Source: Hymenobacter sp. J193 (GTDB lineage: Bacteria > Bacteroidota > Bacteroidia > Cytophagales > Hymenobacteraceae). From it: 64,000 nucleotides of DNA. Location: the NCBI RefSeq assembly GCF_024700075.1, contig NZ_JAJONE010000001.1:434001-498000 (forward strand), in the 5' to 3' direction. Each line of letters starts with the position of its first letter. Positions within the stretch are counted from its first letter, which is position 1. The notes beneath the pieces were generated by a model. It worked only from the letters and a program-made list of their open reading frames with translations, did not search any database and was not told the origin of the DNA. Positions 23,540-29,708 of this stretch are shown in pieces. A program made the position numbers and the translations under genes.

Positions 23540-24976
23540 CTACTCGCCGCCGTAACGGCTTTTGCCGGCCCCACCGGCGTCCATGCGCACGATTTTGGGT
23601 TGGAAGGAGCCGAGCACGTCTACTAAGTCGCGCTGGTGGGCCATAACCTGGTGAATGTCTTTGTAGGCCATGGGGGCTTCGTCGAGGCCGCCCCCGATAA
23701 GCTCCACGCCCTGGTCGCGCAGCAGGCGCCGCAGTTCCCCTTCAGTTACCTGGAGCTTGGCCTGGGTGCGGGAAAGGCGCCTACCCGCCCCGTGCGAGGC
23801 CGACTGAATGGAATCCTGCTCCCCGCGGCCCCGCACGATAAAGCCGGGCGCCGTCATGGAGCCGGGAATCACGCCCAGCACGCCCTGGCCGGCCGGCGTG
23901 GCCCCCTTGCGGTGGACTATAGCTTCTCGGCCATCGGGCAGCTGCTCTTTCCAGGCGAAGTTGTGGTGGTTTTCTACTTTGGCCAATACCTCCTGCCCCA
24001 GCGCCTTGCTCAGGCGGCGGTGGATGTCGTGGTGGCAGGCCGAGGCGTAGTCGCCGGCCAGGTTCATGGCCGCCCAGTACTCCTGGCCTTCCTGGGTGTC
24101 GAGGCCGAGCCAGGCCAGGTAGCGGGCCTCGGGCGGCAGCGGGCACTTGTTCATGGCCACCTTGGTGTAGTGCTGGGCAATGGCCGCGCCCAGCCCGCGC
24201 GAGCCGCTGTGCGAAAGCAGCCCCAGGTACTGGCCCACGGGCAGGTTCAGGTCGTTGTCTTCGGCCGTAATATCCACTAACCCCCACTCCACGAAGTGGT
24301 TGCCGGAGCCTGAAGAGCCCAGCTGGTTGATGGCGGCTTCGCGTTTGCCCCGCACCACCCCGATTTCCCGGAACTCGGGCCGCTCCAGCACGGGGTCGTC
24401 GGCGGGATTCTTGAACACTTCCTTGCCCCCGAAGCGGGTGTGGTTGTGGAGCAGCTTTTTCAGCTCGTCGCGGCGCTGCTCCAGGTAGCGGGCCGGCATA
24501 TCAAACACCGACAAGGCCATGCGGCAGCCGATGTCCATGCCTACCCCGTAGGGAATGACGGCGTTGTCCACGGCCAGCACGCCCCCGATGGGCAAGCCGT
24601 AGCCCTGGTGAGCGTCGGGCATCAAAGCCCCATCAATGGTGACGGGCAGCTGCATGGCGGTGTCCATCTGCTTGCGGGCCCCATCCTCAATGAAGGCGTC
24701 GCCGTAGCGGCGGTAGTCTTTGATGCTAGGGTTGAGCTGCACGTCGCGGCTGGGCTGGGGCACCAGCTCCTGGGCCAGGGGGCGCCAGGTCTGGTCGCGC
24801 ACGTATTTGAACGGGTCGGCCTTGATTTCGCGCAGCAGGGCCAGGGCACTGCCTTTATCGAGCCGGCGTAGCTCGCGCTGGTCGAGGATATCCAGCGCCC
24901 GGCTGATCTGTTTATCGTCGGTGAAGCCCAGCTGGCGCAGGTCTTTGCCGTGGAGCTTGTTGGTTGCTTTAGCCAT
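23540..24976 (-). CDS. rtcB: RNA-splicing/repair ligase RtcB, copy 1
   Basis: GTP- and Mn-dependent ligase joining 2',3'-cyclic phosphate (or 3'-phosphate) RNA ends to 5'-OH ends. The 478-residue length is typical. Motifs: GVGMDIGCRMALS (metal-binding Cys), GSGNHFVEWG, SHSGSRGLGAAIAQHYT, VENHHNFAWKE, VHRKGATPAGQGV and SASHGAGRRLSR, which contains the guanylylated His. Start taken at ATG 24976 (MAKATNKLHGKDL). It is the last gene of a minus-strand RNA-repair cluster and a paralogue of the copy at 25738. No archease or RtcA is nearby. Confidence 0.95.
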   Translation of the reverse strand: MAKATNKLHGKDLRQLGFTDDKQISRALDILDQRELRRLDKGSALALLREIKADPFKYVRDQTWRPLAQELVPQPSRDVQLNPSIKDYRRYGDAFIEDGARKQMDTAMQLPVTIDGALMPDAHQGYGLPIGGVLAVDNAVIPYGVGMDIGCRMALSVFDMPARYLEQRRDELKKLLHNHTRFGGKEVFKNPADDPVLERPEFREIGVVRGKREAAINQLGSSGSGNHFVEWGLVDITAEDNDLNLPVGQYLGLLSHSGSRGLGAAIAQHYTKVAMNKCPLPPEARYLAWLGLDTQEGQEYWAAMNLAGDYASACHHDIHRRLSKALGQEVLAKVENHHNFAWKEQLPDGREAIVHRKGATPAGQGVLGVIPGSMTAPGFIVRGRGEQDSIQSASHGAGRRLSRTQAKLQVTEGELRRLLRDQGVELIGGGLDEAPMAYKDIHQVMAHQRDLVDVLGSFQPKIVRMDAGGAGKSRYGGE

Positions 24977-25066
24977 AACGAAGAGCAAAGGGTGGAACTC
25001 CTCTACCGCAAAGCCGCCGCTGCAGGTTACGGTTCAGCTAGCAGACAGGCAGGTTGGTTGCACGTG

Positions 25067-25129
25067 AACAAACTCCCCTCCTTACCAAAGGAGGGGCCGC
25101 CGCCGCTTCAGCGGCGGCTGGGGTGGTTG
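25067..25129. repeat. Inverted repeat, left arm of DUF559 cassette
   Basis: Reads AACTCCCCTCCTTACCAAAG, then a GCCGCCGC palindrome and GGGGTGGTTG. Its inverse is found at 25609-25670, on the other side of the DUF559 gene; a related copy lies at 27178-27290. Confidence 0.75.
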
Positions 25130-25161
25130 CGTCGTCTGGGCCGCTTACACCTAGCTTTTAC

Positions 25162-25539
25162 TTATAATCTCCTAGTATCCCAAAATGCCTGTCGAATCCC
25201 CTGCAGCACCCAGGCCAATTGCTCAAACACCAGCTTATTTTCCACCCGCACTACATAAATGCCCAAGCTGCTCAGATAAGCAGTACGCGTTTCGTCTCTT
25301 CCCTGACCCACCACATCAAAATGGCCTTGCCCATCCAGCTCTATGGCCAGCCGTTCGGCGGGGCAGTAGAAGTCCAGCACATACGGTCCCACGCTATGCT
25401 GTCGCCGAAACTTACGTCCGTCCAGCTGCCCGTTTTGCAGAGACTTCCACAGCGTTGCCTCGGCTGGCGTGAGGTTGCTCCGCAGCTCACGGCGGGAGCC
25501 TTTTAGCTCCTGGCGGTTGTGATGGCAGGTGTTGGGCAT
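25162..25539 (-). CDS. DUF559 (VSR/MTES_1575-like) endonuclease-fold protein
   Basis: A 125-residue PD-(D/E)XK-like nuclease of the DUF559 family. Start at ATG 25539 (MPNTCHHNRQELKG). Motifs: LRSNLTPAEATLWKSLQ, GRKFRRQHSVGPYVLDFYC (catalytic Asp region), LAIELDGQGH (Glu/Asp-Gly) and GIYVVRVEN. It is the usual length of these solitary genes, which are often found inside repeat-flanked cassettes. Here it lies between two rtcB genes and is enclosed by inverted repeats (25067-25129 and 25609-25670). Whether it cuts RNA or DNA, or is just a mobile cargo gene, is unknown. Confidence 0.85.
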   Translation of the reverse strand: MPNTCHHNRQELKGSRRELRSNLTPAEATLWKSLQNGQLDGRKFRRQHSVGPYVLDFYCPAERLAIELDGQGHFDVVGQGRDETRTAYLSSLGIYVVRVENKLVFEQLAWVLQGIRQAFWDTRRL

Positions 25540-25608
25540 GAATAAATATACAGTAAGGCGGATGCATATACCAATGCACGATTTGGCACTCTGACGGCGC
25601 GGACGGCT

Positions 25609-25670
25609 CAACCACCCCAGCGGCAGCTTCGCCGCCGCATCCCCTCCTTTGGTAAGGAGGGGAGTTTGTC
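25609..25670. repeat. Inverted repeat, right arm of DUF559 cassette
   Basis: Begins CAACCACCCCAGCGGCAG and ends TTTGGTAAGGAGGGGAGTTT, the inverse of the left arm at 25067-25129. Confidence 0.75.
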
Positions 25671-25737
25671 GTTCTGCCAACATAAAAACACCCATCGGGA
25701 ATTCCGACGGGTGTTTTTGCTTCTACCCACATGCCGC

Positions 25738-27141
25738 CTACACGGCCCCATCCATCCGCACGATTTTGGGCGTGAAGGTGCCGAGTACGTCCACTAGGTC
25801 CTGCTGGCTTGCCATCACGGTGTGGATGTCTTTGTAGGCCATAGGGGCTTCGTCGAGGCCGCCGCCGATGAGCTCCACGCCGTGCTGCTGCAGGTGGCGG
25901 CGCACGTCGGCTTCGCCCAGCTCGGCCTTGGCGCGGGTGCGCGACATCAGCCGGCCCGCCCCGTGGGAAGCGGACCCCAGCGAATCGGCCACGCCCCGGC
26001 CGCGCACGATGAAGCCGGGTGCCGTCATGGAGCCGGGGATGATACCCAGCACGCCTTTGCCAGCCGGGGTAGCACCCTTGCGGTGCACAATCACCTCCCG
26101 GCCATCGGCGAGGCGCTCCTTCCAGGCGAAGTTGTGGTGGTTTTCCACTTTGGCCAGGGGCCGCTCACCCAGGGCGCGGGCCACGCGCTGATGAATCTGG
26201 TGGTGGCAGGCGGAGGCGTAGTCCCCGGCCAGGTTCATGGCCGCCCAGTATTCCTGCCCGGCCTCGGAGTCGAGGGTGAGCCAGGCCAGGTGCTGAGCCT
26301 CGGCGGGCAACTTGCAGACGTCCTTGGCCAGGTTGGTGTAGTGCTGGGCCACGGCCGCGCCCAGCCCGCGGGAGCCGGAGTGCGAAAGCAGCCCCAGGTA
26401 CTGGCCCACCGGCACGCCCATTTCGTTCGTCGCGTCGGTGATTTCGACAATGCCGAACTCCACGAAGTGGTTGCCGGAGCCCGAGGTGCCAATCTGCGCA
26501 ATGGCCGACTCGTGCTTGTTGCGCAGGAAGGGAATCGAAGCAAACTCGTCGCGTTCCAGCACCTCGTGGCCTATTTTCTGGCCGTGCCGGAACACGTCCC
26601 GGTTGCCGAACTTGGTAGTGGTCAGCAGCACGTTGCGCAGCTCCTGCACCCGCTGGGTGAGGTACTGGGGCGGCAAGGCGAAGATGGACAAGGCCATCCG
26701 GCAGCCGATATCCACGCCCACGGCGTAGGGAATCACGGCGTTGTCGGTAGCCAGCACGCCGCCGATGGGCAGGCCGTAGCCGAAGTGGGCGTCGGGCATG
26801 AGGGCCCCGGCTACCGTCACGGGCAGCTTCATGGCCGTTTCCATCTGGTGAATGGCCCCGGCCTCGATGTGCTCGGCCCCGAACGTGACGTAGGGCTTGC
26901 GCTCGGTGAGGGCAATGTGGCGGCTGGGCACGGGCAGCAGCGCGGCGGCCGTGTGGCTCCAGTCGAGGTCGGTGAGGAAGTTGTTGGGGGTTTGCAGAAG
27001 GAGGTTGAGCAGCGCCAGCTGATCGGTGTGCGAGAGGCGCTTGAGGTGTTTGCGCTGCAGTTGGGCCAGCGCCAGCCCAATGGCCCGGCCTTCGGGAAAT
27101 CCGAGCTGGCGAAGGTCGTTGCCGCGTAATTGATTGGCCAT
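25738..27141 (-). CDS. rtcB: RNA-splicing/repair ligase RtcB, copy 2
   Basis: A 467-residue RtcB paralogue with the same motif set: GVDIGCRMALS, GTSGSGNHFVEFG, SHSGSRGLGAAVAQHYT, VENHHNFAWKE, VHRKGATPAGKGV and SASHGAGRLMSR. Start at ATG 27141 (MANQLRGNDLRQLGF). It differs from copy 1 mainly in the N-terminal third and around HGQKIGHEVLERDEF, so the pair is an old duplication rather than a recent one. It lies directly downstream of the Y-RNA-like array on the same strand, with the DUF559 cassette between it and copy 1. Confidence 0.95.
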   Translation of the reverse strand: MANQLRGNDLRQLGFPEGRAIGLALAQLQRKHLKRLSHTDQLALLNLLLQTPNNFLTDLDWSHTAAALLPVPSRHIALTERKPYVTFGAEHIEAGAIHQMETAMKLPVTVAGALMPDAHFGYGLPIGGVLATDNAVIPYAVGVDIGCRMALSIFALPPQYLTQRVQELRNVLLTTTKFGNRDVFRHGQKIGHEVLERDEFASIPFLRNKHESAIAQIGTSGSGNHFVEFGIVEITDATNEMGVPVGQYLGLLSHSGSRGLGAAVAQHYTNLAKDVCKLPAEAQHLAWLTLDSEAGQEYWAAMNLAGDYASACHHQIHQRVARALGERPLAKVENHHNFAWKERLADGREVIVHRKGATPAGKGVLGIIPGSMTAPGFIVRGRGVADSLGSASHGAGRLMSRTRAKAELGEADVRRHLQQHGVELIGGGLDEAPMAYKDIHTVMASQQDLVDVLGTFTPKIVRMDGAV

Positions 27142-27177
27142 ACTAGTCGTGCGAACAAAGTCGCGTGAGGTTAAAAA

Positions 27178-27290
27178 AAGGACTGTGAACGAACTCCCTT
27201 CCTTATTCAAGGGTAAAGGAAGAGCTGTGAACGAACTCCCCTCCTTTTTGAAGGAGGGGTGCCCGAAGGGCGGGGTGGTTAACCATGTCA
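27178..27290. repeat. REP-type repeat (DUF559-flank family)
   Basis: Two GTGAACGAACTCCC words and a CCCTCCTTTTTGAAGGAGGG palindrome, followed by GGGCGGGGTGGTTAACC. Same family as the arms around the DUF559 gene. Confidence 0.6.
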
Positions 27291-27334
27291 GCAGGAACTG
27301 CCTGAATCAGACTGTTTCCAATAGCACGGCACTC

Positions 27335-27362
27335 CACCTTAAAAAAGGGTGTTTTTCCCTGA
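27335..27362 (-). terminator. Possible terminator at the end of the RNA array
   Basis: On the minus strand AGGGAAAAACACCCT is followed by a T6 run. The stem is short, but its position directly after the last array RNA makes it a candidate. Confidence 0.45.
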
Positions 27363-27363
27363 G

Positions 27364-27461
27364 AGCCGGAGCAACAGACCGACCCGCGCACATTGGGGTA
27401 CACCTGAGGCATACTACCCGACAAGACAGGTCGAAGTAACGCGGGCCTACGGCATCCGGCC
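27364..27461 (-). ncRNA. Y-RNA-like RNA 8 (no tRNA module)
   Basis: Last unit of the array. Outer stem GGCCGGA (27461-27455) pairs with TCCGGCT (27370-27364). The conserved internal loop is TGCCGTAG on the 5' side and TTGC on the 3' side. Second stem GGCCCGCG (27447-27440) pairs with CGCGGGTC (27388-27381), followed by TTACTTCG. Unlike most sister units it has no T arm or D arm; inside is only a hairpin based on ACCTG/CAGGT. It therefore looks like a minimal Ro-binding RNA. Confidence 0.65.
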
Positions 27462-27479
27462 GGGAAGGCAGGTAGGTTC

Positions 27480-27548
27480 GGGCAAGGGGTACAGGTGGGC
27501 AGCCTCAGATTTTCAGTCGAAGGAATGCTGCCCGACGCCACCTTGCCC
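27480..27548 (-). ncRNA. Long hairpin between array units 7 and 8
   Basis: GGGCAAGG (27548-27541) pairs with CCTTGCCC (27487-27480), and inside it GGGCAGC pairs with GCTGCCC. It has a strong stem but lacks the TGCCGTAG/TTGCC loop, so it may be a processing signal, a terminator-like structure or a decayed unit. Confidence 0.45.
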
Positions 27549-27555
27549 GCCCACC

Positions 27556-27691
27556 CCTGATTGGGCAACAACTACGCAGCCCGTATGTACTCTAACCAGC
27601 TGAGCTACTGCTCCCGAAGAAGCAGGAAGGACTCGAACCTCCGACCCCATCGACCCAATCGAAGTAGGGCGGCGCTACGGCACCAATCAGG
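27556..27691 (-). ncRNA. Y-RNA-like RNA 7 with UUCG-capped permuted tRNA mimic
   Basis: Outer stem CCTGATTGG (27691-27683) is perfectly paired with CCAATCAGG (27564-27556). Loop TGCCGTAG/GTTGC. Second stem CGCCGCCC with GGGCTGCG (one mismatch), then TACTTCG. The tRNA-like part comes in permuted order: T arm GGAGG-TTCGAGT-CCTTC, acceptor strand CTGCTTC, a TTCG tetraloop, acceptor strand GGAGCAG (7 of 7 paired), then TA and D arm GCTC-AGCTGGTTA-GAGT. Because the acceptor end is closed there is no 3' CCA, so it cannot be charged unless cut. Confidence 0.8.
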
Positions 27692-27702
27692 AAAATAAGC
27701 TG

Positions 27703-27853
27703 CTTACCGGGGCAAAAAACGGCGGGCGCACATAGGGAATTGCGCTTTCAACCACTCAGCCACATTGCCTTGGGAAAGACAATGACGGGATTCGAACCCG
27801 CGAATCTTACGAAACAACTTGCGAAGTAGCGCCCGCCTACGGCACCCGGCAAA
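27703..27853 (-). ncRNA. Y-RNA-like RNA 6 with permuted tRNA-Ser-like mimic
   Basis: Outer stem TTTGCCGGG pairs with CCCGGTAAG; second stem GGCGGGCGC is a perfect 9-bp match to GCGCCCGCC; the conserved loop lies between, then TACTTCG. T arm GCGGG-TTCGAAT-CCCGT is preceded by TTTCGTAAGATTC, like a tRNA-Ser variable arm. Acceptor strands CATTGTC and GGCAATG pair 7 of 7 across an eight-base loop. D arm TGGCTGAGTGGTTGAAAGC is also Ser-like. Encoded on the minus strand. Confidence 0.8.
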
Positions 27854-27865
27854 CAGATGAAAAAA

Positions 27866-28003
27866 CGTTGGGGCAACAGGGCGCCCAGCCTGCATATCCT
27901 GCTCTACCAATCTGAGCTACCACAGCCGAAGCGGTGGGCGGGATTCGAACCCGCGACCCGGGCATTAAAAGTGCGAAGTAAGGCTAGGCTACGGCACCCA
28001 ACG
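27866..28003 (-). ncRNA. Y-RNA-like RNA 5 with UUCG-capped permuted tRNA mimic
   Basis: Outer stem CGTTGGG pairs with CCCAACG and is followed by a T6 tract, as in an intrinsic terminator. Loop TGCCGTAG/GTTGCC; second stem GCCTAGCC with GGCTGGGC (8 pairs, one wobble), then TTACTTCG. T arm GCGGG-TTCGAAT-CCCGC, acceptor strands CCACCGC and GCTGTGG (6 of 7) joined by TTCG, then TA and D arm GCTC-AGATTGGTA-GAGC. A classic T-loop/D-loop pair, so an L-shaped tertiary fold is plausible. Confidence 0.8.
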
Positions 28004-28016
28004 AGTGTGTAAGAAT

Positions 28017-28173
28017 CATTCTGACAGGGCAACAAGCGGAGCGCTCTTATTTACCGGCGCGTCTACATTTCGCCACCCGCTACCCAAAGGCAGCGAGGCA
28101 GGGTTTGCACCTGCACGCCTTGCGGCACCAGTTCTGAGCGAAGAAATGCGTTCCTACGGCACCTGTTTGAATG
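28017..28173 (-). ncRNA. Y-RNA-like RNA 4 with permuted tRNA-Leu-like mimic
   Basis: Outer stem CATTC-AA-ACAGG pairs with CCTGT-CA-GAATG. Loop TGCCGTAG/GTTGCC; second stem GGAACGC with GCGCTCC (6 of 7), then TTTCTTCG. T arm GCAGG-TGCAAAC-CCTGC, acceptor strands CTCGCTG and TAGCGGG (7 pairs counting wobbles) closed by CC-TTTG-GG, then TG and a Leu-like GCGAAATGTAGACGC D arm. Confidence 0.75.
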
Positions 28174-28184
28174 ATGAAGAAAAA

Positions 28185-28437
28185 TTCGCCGGGGTAAAAA
28201 AGGCCCCACTTCTGCTCTACCATTGAGCTACGGGCCCAGATGTTATAGCAGTTTTGGGAACAATGTAGAGACGCATACTTGCGTCTCATCGTCTGTGCCG
28301 CATGTTCAACGAGGAGACGCAAGTATGCGTCTCTACAGCTTCATGACACGGTTTCTGAATCTGCTATCGGTATTGGTGGGCCCGATAAGAGTCGAACTTA
28401 TAACACGAAGTACGTGAAGGCCACGACACCCGGTGAA
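28185..28437 (-). ncRNA. Y-RNA-like RNA 3, acceptor loop invaded by a miniature element
   Basis: Outer stem TTCACCGGG with CCCGGCGAA (one mismatch); loop GTGTCGTG in place of TGCCGTAG and TTACC in place of TTGCC; second stem GGCCTT/GGGGCC; then TACTTCG. T arm ATAAG-TTCGACT-CTTAT is followed by acceptor strand CGGGCCC and ACCA. About 134 bases later comes the exact partner GGGCCCG, then TA and D arm GCTC-AATGGTA-GAGC. The spacer contains a ~125-nt palindromic insertion (28244-28368). The divergent loop suggests loss of function. Confidence 0.7.
28244..28368. mobile_element. Miniature palindromic insertion inside RNA 3
   Basis: The ends ATAGCAGTTTTGGGAAC and the inverse GTTTCTGAATCTGCTAT flank inverted GAGACGCATACTTGCGTCTC words. 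The inner words recur at 33451-33525 and the end words at 44891-44949, so this is an interspersed family. Confidence 0.7.
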
Positions 28438-28455
28438 GGTATCGGCCACTGGCGC

Positions 28456-28577
28456 AAGCAAGGGCCGGGGCAACGGGCTGGAAGGCCCATGGGGAGTCGA
28501 ACCCCGGGCGTGGCTCATGGACCACTGCCCTCAACCAGACGAAGAAATGCCCTCCGACGGCACCCGACCGCCTGCTT
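28456..28577 (-). ncRNA. Y-RNA-like RNA 2 (T arm only)
   Basis: Outer stem AAGCA...GGTCGGG pairs with CCCGGCC...TGCTT. Loop TGCCGTCG/GTTGCC; second stem GGAGGGC with GCCTTCC (7 pairs counting one wobble), then TTTCTTCG. Inside are a strong hairpin GGGC-A-GTGG/CCAC-GCCC and a T arm GGGG-TTCGACT-CCCC. No D arm or acceptor stem is evident, so the tRNA mimicry is partial. Confidence 0.65.
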
Positions 28578-28590
28578 GGCCGCGGCGAAA

Positions 28591-28705
28591 GGAAACAGGC
28601 AATAAACCCGACCAGCCTACCAATACTCCGTGGTATGAGCACGGCGAAGAACTAAATCCTCCATCGCAGTTGGGCGAAGCATGGCTGATCTACGGCACTG
28701 TTTCC
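28591..28705 (-). ncRNA. Y-RNA-like RNA 1 (degenerate tRNA module)
   Basis: First unit in transcription order. Outer stem GGAAACAG is perfectly paired with CTGTTTCC (28598-28591); loop TGCCGTAG/ATTGC; second stem GATCAGCC with GGCTGGTC (8 pairs, one wobble); then GCTTCG. The interior shows a T-arm-like GGAGG-ATTTAGT-TCTTC and a CCGTG/CACGG hairpin; the D arm is not convincing. It lies 43 bases after the PARG stop. Confidence 0.65.
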
Positions 28706-28748
28706 GAAGAATTTTAGGAGAAGGATTTCATGACAGTAAAAAGGTTGG

Positions 28749-29582
28749 TCAGGTAAGGGCTTGTTCAAAAGCCTGTAAGGTTGCATAAGGCGGCTTCGGG
28801 TCGAATACCGCAAAATCGATGCGCCGGAACTGGTTGCGAACCGCTGGTTCGGCCAGGGCCTCGGCAAACAGCTCCGCCATCTGCGCGGGGTCATTGCCGA
28901 ATACACCGCATCCCCAGGCTCCGAGCACCAGGGCCTCACTCCCGTTTTGGGCGGCTACTGCCAGCACCTGCTGAATCCGGCGCTGCATGGTAGGCACCAG
29001 CTGGTCGAGCAGCTCCGGGTTGTTGCGGCGCAGTGCCCCGGCATTCACGGCCGGCGCGGTGATGATGTCCACTTGGTAGGGCTCGGTTAGACACTCGCCT
29101 TCATCCGTCAGCAGCACCGGCACGCCGGGTGAGTAAATGAGGTAGTCACTGTACAGGCCATTGAGGTGCGCATTGTGCTGGTACATTTCGGTGAACTGCG
29201 CAATGCACGGATATAGTCCCGTGGAGCGCGCCAGGCTTTCTTCCTGGGCCTGGCTGCCGCCCAAAAAGCCCCCGCCCGGGTTGCGGGCCGATGCAAAGTT
29301 CAGGCAGGTAACCCGCTGGTACTGGCTGGCCAGATCAGCCGCCGCGGCGAGCGTGGTGGCATGATAGATCCGCACTTCCGCCGGTTTGGTAGCAGCGTCA
29401 TCGGAGCCTTTCGGGGTCAGCAAAGCGGCTGCTTCCTGCGGCCGGTACAATCGGCTTTCGGCTTCGGCAGTGCGTTGCCAATTGCCAATATCGACTTGGG
29501 TGCCGGTAGCCGTTTGGTAGCTTCCCTGCTTTAGCGCGTGGAGCGTTTGGCGGGCTATTTCCTGTCGTTGTTCGCGGTTCAT
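28749..29582 (-). CDS. Microbial-type poly(ADP-ribose) glycohydrolase (TIGR02452, macrodomain)
   Basis: A 277-residue macrodomain-fold PARG. The catalytic signature NPGGGFLGGSQAQEESLARST lies near residue 105 (GGG...QEE loop with the catalytic Glu pair). VDIITAPAVNAGALR and ALVLGAWGCGVFGNDP form the ADP-ribose pocket. It removes ADP-ribose from targets. Macrodomain hydrolases are known companions of RtcB/Ro RNA-repair loci, possibly reversing ADP-ribosylation of RNA ends or of repair proteins; here that is inference from position between Ro60 and the RNA array. Start ATG 29582. Confidence 0.88.
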   Translation of the reverse strand: MNREQRQEIARQTLHALKQGSYQTATGTQVDIGNWQRTAEAESRLYRPQEAAALLTPKGSDDAATKPAEVRIYHATTLAAAADLASQYQRVTCLNFASARNPGGGFLGGSQAQEESLARSTGLYPCIAQFTEMYQHNAHLNGLYSDYLIYSPGVPVLLTDEGECLTEPYQVDIITAPAVNAGALRRNNPELLDQLVPTMQRRIQQVLAVAAQNGSEALVLGAWGCGVFGNDPAQMAELFAEALAEPAVRNQFRRIDFAVFDPKPPYATLQAFEQALT

Positions 29583-29708
29583 GATGAAAGGTAAAATCGT
29601 TTTTGTGGGCGGTGGCCCGGATTGACCGCCGCCCGGCCGCGTAGTGTTAGCAGTTCATAACCATCGGGGCTAACGATAAGCACACGAATAATTCAGCCTA
29701 GAATAGCC

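Noticed and set aside
23540..27141. Recent tandem duplication of rtcB caused by assembly error
   Set aside because: The two proteins differ throughout, especially in the N-terminal third, and different sequence separates them.
27364..28705. Cluster of ordinary tRNA genes or tRNAs with introns
   Set aside because: T-arm and D-arm words are obvious, but in normal order the acceptor strands do not pair, anticodon loops are absent or lack T33, and no unit except the broken RNA 3 has a CCA-like end. The permuted fold pairs 6-7 of 7 bases in each complete unit.
27364..28705. CRISPR array
   Set aside because: The repeated TGCCGTAG...CTTCG motif is spaced unevenly (about 100-250 bases), the units are structured, and no cas genes are nearby.
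27364..28705. Group I or group II intron
   Set aside because: None of the core intron pairings or a domain V-like hairpin could be found, and no intron-encoded protein is here.
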